Assembly (NCBI RefSeq): GCF_029784165.1 | Contig: NC_073696.1 | Location: 104,058,665 to 104,122,664 of the forward strand | Direction of reading: 5' to 3' | From: Wyeomyia smithii | Taxonomy: Eukaryota; Arthropoda; Insecta; Diptera; Culicidae | Length of the DNA: 64,000 nucleotides | Shown here: piece after piece, positions 59,133-64,000 of the stretch | How positions within the stretch are numbered: the stretch's first letter is position 1 | How the letters are laid out: each line of letters starts with the position of its first letter | The notes under the pieces: model-generated | What the model was told of the DNA's origin: nothing | The model's database searches: none | What the model saw: the letters and a program-made list of their open reading frames with translations, nothing else | Position numbers and translations under genes: made by a program

Positions 59133-59358
59133 CACTAAGGTCGCTTTTTACGCGGTTTTTTTATGCGTTTTTTTACGAGGATTTCGGAATTTACGCGGTT
59201 TTTTTTACGTGGATTCCGGAATTTACGCATTTTTGTTACGCGGATTCCGGAATTCACGCGATTTTTTTACGCGGATTCCGGAATTCACGCGGTATTTTTT
59301 TGCGCTGATTTCGGTTTTTACGCGGCTTGTATCCCTCGCGTAAAAAGCGACTTTAGTG
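59133..59358. mobile_element. TA-flanked MITE built of short repeats
   Basis: The ends CACTAAGGTCGCTTTTTACG and, inverted, CACTAAAGTCGCTTTTTACG are flanked by TA (59131-59132 and 59359-59360). The inside is four to five units of TTTACGCGGATTCCGGAATT with T-rich spacers. Reading frames through it (RGFRNSR-type) are repeat translation. A mariner-type MITE is the best fit. Confidence 0.85.
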
Positions 59359-59447
59359 TATTCGTTGTGATAAAGTAAACAGTGAAATGCTGATATAACA
59401 CTCAAAACTAGACGGCTCACGTGTTGCAAAATAAGTCAACTTTTGCA

Positions 59448-59670
59448 TCAGCTGCTATCGATGCTGAGATCCGCTGCAACTAGTGCGCTATCCATAGCCA
59501 TGCCACAGTTGTGGCCGCTATACGCTGCCATTGGTATCCACTGTCCCTGCATCAGCTGGCCGAGCTGCTATCGTTGCTGGAATCCGCTGCAACTAATGCA
59601 CTATCCGTTGCTACGCCACAGCTGTGGCCGCTTTCCGCCATCGCTGGTGCACTGCTAGTGCTGCTGCTAA
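59448..59670 (+). repeat. GC-rich imperfect tandem duplication
   Basis: Two units of about 105-120 bp share TGCATCAGCTG, GAATCCGCTGCAACTA or a close variant, CACAGYTGTGGCCGCT and CTGCCATTGG-like words. They encode Leu/Ala/Ser-rich open frames that I do not take as genes. Confidence 0.7.
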
Positions 59671-60319
59671 GGGAGGACGACTGCTGTTGTCGCTGTCTTG
59701 AACTATTATGAGCGGCTTCGGCTGAAACAGGCTCTTATATAAGCCAGATAGCATGTTTTCAATTGCAAGGTATATGACTCTGTCGACCGTGCTTGGGAAG
59801 CAATCCTATAACGACCAATCAGAGGTCGAATTATTCGTTTTGACAAGGCTTGACTATTTTCAATAGTACATGAGTGTGAATAATAAAATTACAATTATCT
59901 TCTTTTGGGAAGAATCTTAGAGTATTTTCCAATCTATTGCTGCAAGAACAAAGAAAATTTATCGAATACTAACCGATTTATTAGCATTTGAAATTGGACA
60001 TATTTTTCTCATTTTTCGGTTTTAGATTTTCATTTCACATCCCTATGTAGCCGAACCTCCTGAGAGAAGTATTCTACTTCAAAAACATTGTGAACTTTAG
60101 ATTATTTCGGTTCACCCAAAATTTATAGATACAGATGAAGGTTTACCCAAAATTGGTAATAAAATACAAATGTTCTAGCCTTTTTCCATGATTAAAAATT
60201 TGAAAACAGTTTTGTCTTTCGCAGTTTTTTTTAAACTATTTACATATTCAGTTTCTGTCACAGCATGACAAACATCTGAGCATGTTTTGAAAAAGTGACG
60301 TGTTTACTGTTCGTTCGGA

Positions 60320-61242
60320 ATAAATACAGTCAGTTTTCAGTTCCGCTCTCAAGAGAATTGCAATGGATTCAAATAGAGAACAAAGATAAGTCTTGCACCT
60401 GCATGGATTGACTAAAGCTGTCACATCTGAATTTAAGCAGATTACTCGTCTACAGGACCATCAAGCGTTTAAATGATACAGGCACAGTTGTTTCCATGAA
60501 AAAACCTGGTAAGATCCGGAGTGTTCGGACTCAAGCGGTCATCAAAGCAGTGAAGGAACGTTTCCGGCGAAATCCAGCTCGTTTGGCAAGTAAAATGGCG
60601 TGAGAAACGAACATGAACTACACTTCCATGGAAACTGATATCAAACAGGACCTTGGATAGACAGCTTATATGAAGCAGAAAACTCACTGATTAACTCGTA
60701 AAAATATTGCCGACAGTTGCTAGATCTCGTCTGCTGCTGAAGAGGCACGCAGTTCACAAAATTATTTTTTCGAACGAAAAGTTATTTACTCTGGGGGTAA
60801 TTTTGAACAAGCAAAATGACCGTGTTTATGGAGCATGTCTATGTGATATACCAGCCGATAAAAGAGCGGTCGAGCGATATCAAAATGCGTCAGCTGTGGT
60901 GATTTGGGAAGGTATATCGACTAAAAGGGAACTACCATTGCTATTCATTGATAGGGGCGTGAAAATAGACATGAAGTACTACTTGGAGTACTAAAGTGTT
61001 GCTTTATCAAAGGCCATTTGCATCCTTGCGCTAAAATAATTTTTGGGAAAGACAGTTTTTACTTTCAACATGATTCAGCACCAGCACCGAAATAACTAGA
61101 CTTCGGGATCTAGGAATGCACGCTAGGAGAGTTGGACGACGTTAGGCATTTGAGATTGGACACATTAAAAAAATGTTTGGTGAAGATTTGGTTTAAGTTT
61201 CATGACATAAATAAAGTGTATCACTTTCACGTTGCCACCCTG
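60320..61242 (+). pseudogene. mariner-like transposase remnant with right terminal repeat
   Basis: Broken frames give RTQAVIKAVKERFRRNPARL and ASKMA (DNA-binding region). KIIFSNEKLFTLGVILNKQN, then DRVYGACL (first Asp region, Asp replaced by Asn) and VVIWEGISTKRELPLLFIDR follow. The third catalytic block is unreadable. The right end is GCCACCCTG next to TA (61243-61244), matching the CAGGGTG-type end of the copy at 39075. The left end was not found. Confidence 0.75.
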
Positions 61243-61254
61243 TATAACAACGTT

Positions 61255-63739
61255 TAAACAGCTCTCTGTCTTTGCTTATAAAACGAGAAACGAAATTACC
61301 ACTAATGTCAAACAAAAACCTATGCTGTGAGTAAAGAGAACGCTATTTACCGGATCTTTACACAATCCATGGGATTAAAATCGAATGGTTTTCTCAGAGG
61401 TCTTACTCAGCGCTTTTGCTTGAAAAGTTTTGATGTTGAATAATACACCAACTTCTTTTGTGAATGTGTTTTATAAAATGATTAAAGTATATTTTCTGTT
61501 TGTCGAACGCTGGGTTTTAAACTGATATATGTAAACACCTTCAAATGGATCGTTGAAACGCACCAAGAGTTAGGCTGCTCTCAATGTAACTTTGCTGGTA
61601 TGTTGGTAGGAAGAAGAAAATATTTATATTCCGATAAAGATCTAAGCATATTTTTCTTACTCCTTGGTTCCGTATACAGATCGAATCCGAAGAGGCGGAG
61701 TGGTGTGTAGAAAGCCGTTGGAAAAGTCATTATTCTCTAAATGGCTGATCGTTCACAGCTCGCCAGCGGTTTTACTTTTTCCGAGGAGAGAGCCATTTTG
61801 GGTATCATCAGTATTCCATCCAGGGGGGGGAAAGAGAAGATATGTAAGAAATGATAAATCATTCCAACAGGTTCGTTGATTTCCAAATTGAGCGCAAGAT
61901 CTGAGACGGAGTGCCGCGAATCCTCGGAACGAACCGGGTGGGAAGTGATGTCAAAAATATAAATGATTAATTTTGCTCGCTGGGAAGAGAAATGTTGAGG
62001 TGTCCAGTACAAACCGAATTTCGAACTCTGATGAACGGGCTATAATTTTTTCTTCCCAATTTCGTTCGTAATAAGGAAATCTCCGAGGCAGCGGGTAAGC
62101 TGGTAGCTACGTGAGAGAATAGGAACCGGTTAAAAATTGCTCGAAACAAGAAACACCTTTGCGGATTCGAAAATAAAATAACGCAAGCACGGTTTCGATC
62201 CTCGCTCATCAGCAAATAAGTTATTCTTCAGGAAGGGGGTAACGGGGTGAATCGGTGAGGGTCAAAAGTGATACAATTTTTGTTAGGGCGGTCAATATGT
62301 AAACATTGGGGAGACAATTATTTTGCTGAACTATAATATAATTTGTACATAACCTCAAAACAAAATAGTTTGTTCCTAGTTGCAGACAATTAATCTAATG
62401 TACACCAACAAAACCACTTTCTCTCGAATCAGTAGATAATAGTTACAAGCCTTATTAGCTACACTCTAATTCACCAACTTGGCTGTTGAATTGGGAGATT
62501 ATTTGAAGATTTTTATGTTAGCTAGCCACCAACACAATCTGGCTTTTTGAAATACCGTGAACAGATCAATTTTTATTAGATTTTCTGACTGACACTGTAT
62601 CTATGATATTATCTTTGACCATCGGTCGCGATCTATGAACGACGAAATGAAACGGACCGACCCGCGGACGAGGTCCGAAGTGACTATGACTGACATGTTT
62701 GGCCAGCAGCAGCAAGTCTTTGGGAACATTCATCGTCACACCGCATTCGTCGCCCTACGAGAGATAGTGGTGCTTGTAAGTATATTAATAGAGTGACCGA
62801 GTGTATCATTTCAAGAGAGCTGTCAAGAATGTCAGGAATGACAAATTGCCGTTTGATAAACGGCGGGATCTTTGGTGTAGTTTGAGTGATGTGGAAGTTT
62901 GGGTTGACGAATTTTTTCAGTCGTTGCCTTTTCGACGGATATATTTACTAGAACTTGAACTATTCGGTTTAATTCAGAATATTTATAGATTCAATACTAG
63001 TAAAGGCCCTATGATAATAATATAAAATAAATCATTCATTAAAAATCCGTGCTTTTTAGGTTCATTCACTCAACGAATGTGGAATAGTTCCCAATACAAC
63101 TCAGTAGTATTTCTGATTTCCAATCAAAGCGTTTCGAAATAATGCCTACCTTCCGTTGAATAGTTTACCCTGTCGTATACACAGAAAGCTGAGGTACATG
63201 AATCTTCCTTTCGCGAGCGGTCATTAAATTGCTCGAAACCCGGGCGGAAATGAGCCGGAAAATGAAACGACCAGCATAGATTTATCAATAAATTGGACTT
63301 CCCTTGGGCCGGCGGCAAGTCTTCCGTGATGGGGAGGTTTGGCTCCAATTACTGCTGATCACTGGGATATTGCGTGCATCGATGAATGAGATTAATTAGG
63401 AACTATCAAAATGCTACGAACGGAAAGCGTGATGTTGATTTAAGTCATGTGCTTGGCAATGTACCCCAACCCGCTTAAGCAGTTTCATCTGTTTGTGCGT
63501 TTTGCCGATAGCCACGTGATACAGGAATGGGATTACTGTTCAGTGGATCAGTATCTTCTAATCAATTTGAACATGTGTATACTTTTTCTGATTAAACAAG
63601 CGCCGTGGATTAATGGAATTATTTCATACCGCTTATCTTATCTATACTTAACGCATAATACTGATTCTATATGCACCCTAACTAATTATTACCATGATGT
63701 TTTTTCAACGTTTTCCTTCTATCCATTATCTCATTTCAG
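61255..63739. other. intronic spacer before the second fz4 exon
   Basis: A 47-codon open frame at 62635-62775 (ATG to CTT, then GTAAGT) has the shape of a first exon, but has no recognisable domain. The long open frame running into the exon from 63447 is intronic until the acceptor at 63739. Confidence 0.4.
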
Positions 63740-63933
63740 GTGGGCAATTCTATGTCTACGTTGGAGCAAATCGGTTCGTCGATTGTTGAACATCGACTTA
63801 AATGGCGATGCACACTCCGAGAAATCGGGATCCTCCTACAATACGCTATTTCAACTAGCTGCCTGGGGTCTACCGGCACTACAAACCGTGGTAGTTTTAG
63901 TTGCGCGGTTCGTCGACGCAGATGAACTTTTCG
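63740..63933 (+). CDS. fz4: Frizzled-4-like receptor, second coding exon (TM3 end to TM4)
   Basis: This exon supplies about residues 301-365. It begins by completing Trp301 and gives WWAILCLRWSK, the end of TM3 and intracellular loop 2. The loop follows, then LFQLAAWGLPALQTVVVL (TM4; the W-G-(I/L)-P-A motif is a Frizzled signature) and VARFVDADELFG. The acceptor is TTTCAG (63734-63739). The donor GTAAGT starts at 63934, in phase 1. Loop 2 is longer and more polar than in vertebrate Frizzleds. TM5-7 and the KTxxxW motif must lie beyond the window. Confidence 0.9.
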
Positions 63934-64000
63934 GTAAGTTTCGAGTATCAAATTAAAATTTACGTAGTCTCCGCACCTATAAATCGATATAGTGGAATGT

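Larger units (their letters stand above)
25442..63739 (+). other. 38.3-kb intron of fz4, rich in mobile elements
   Basis: The donor is GTAAGT at 25442 and the acceptor TTTCAG ends at 63739. Phase 2 is kept: exon 1 supplies TG and exon 2 supplies G to make Trp, followed by a second Trp, as in the Frizzled TM3 motif. All elements listed between these coordinates are intronic. No nested host gene is convincing. Confidence 0.88.

Noticed and set aside
59119..59429. Open frames reading repeated RGFRNSR-type peptides
   Set aside because: They are translations of the short repeats inside a MITE.
59443..59711. Leu/Ala/Ser-rich open frames
   Set aside because: They arise from a GC-rich tandem duplication and have no start or splice context.
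63447..63739. Upstream part of the open frame that enters the second Frizzled exon
   Set aside because: The acceptor at 63739 and the phase match to exon 1 show that it is intronic.
1..64000. CRISPR-like arrays, bacterial operons, tRNA or rRNA genes
   Set aside because: None seen; the short tandem repeats found lack regular unique spacers, and the tRNA-like boxes belong to SINE-like sequence.

Overview
The window reads as nuclear DNA of a mosquito, most likely an aedine (Aedes-type). It has two conserved animal genes with short or enormous introns, AT-rich spacers, tRNA-derived SINE sequence, and many non-LTR retrotransposon and DNA-transposon remnants. The species is inferred from overall character, not from a diagnostic locus.

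Host genes. (1) A complete three-exon gene at 2170-3496 (+) encodes the intraflagellar transport protein IFT57. A candidate RFX 'X-box' lies about 130 bp upstream, as expected for a ciliary gene. (2) A Frizzled-family Wnt receptor, best matched to Frizzled-4, starts at 24540 (+). Its first coding exon (24540-25441) carries the signal peptide, the cysteine-rich domain with all ten cysteines, TM1, TM2 and the start of TM3. The next coding exon is 63740-63933, so one 38.3-kb intron fills most of the window. The gene continues past the right edge. A weak candidate for the end of another gene lies at 218-618.

Left mobile region, about 5.28-21.74 kb. This is one stack of nested insertions. A Tc1/mariner-like element (halves at 5278-5549 and 21387-21735) is split by an RTE-type retrotransposon (halves at 5550-7470 and 20645-21386). 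That is split by a jockey-type LINE on the minus strand. The jockey copy carries three insertions: a 1.1-kb CAC-ended DNA element (7932-9009, 5-bp duplication), a 9.3-kb I-clade LINE (9276-18610, 14-bp duplication), and an unclassified 1.3-kb segment (18859-20165). The I-clade LINE contains two hAT-like elements (11422-13026 and 14920-16882, each with an exact 8-bp duplication). The second holds an internally deleted RTE copy. Removing each insertion restores a continuous reading frame at the junctions I could check.

The Fz4 intron (25.4-63.7 kb) holds an RTE fragment, several Tc1/mariner remnants, a second I-clade copy split by a large fold-back hAT-like element, two TTAA-flanked MITEs, a TA-flanked MITE built of 20-27 bp repeats, tandem duplications and hairpins. 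Elsewhere in the intron I see no gene.

I found no bacterial-type system, CRISPR array, or tRNA or rRNA gene. The most informative novelty is the resolvable insertion chronology of the nested stack.
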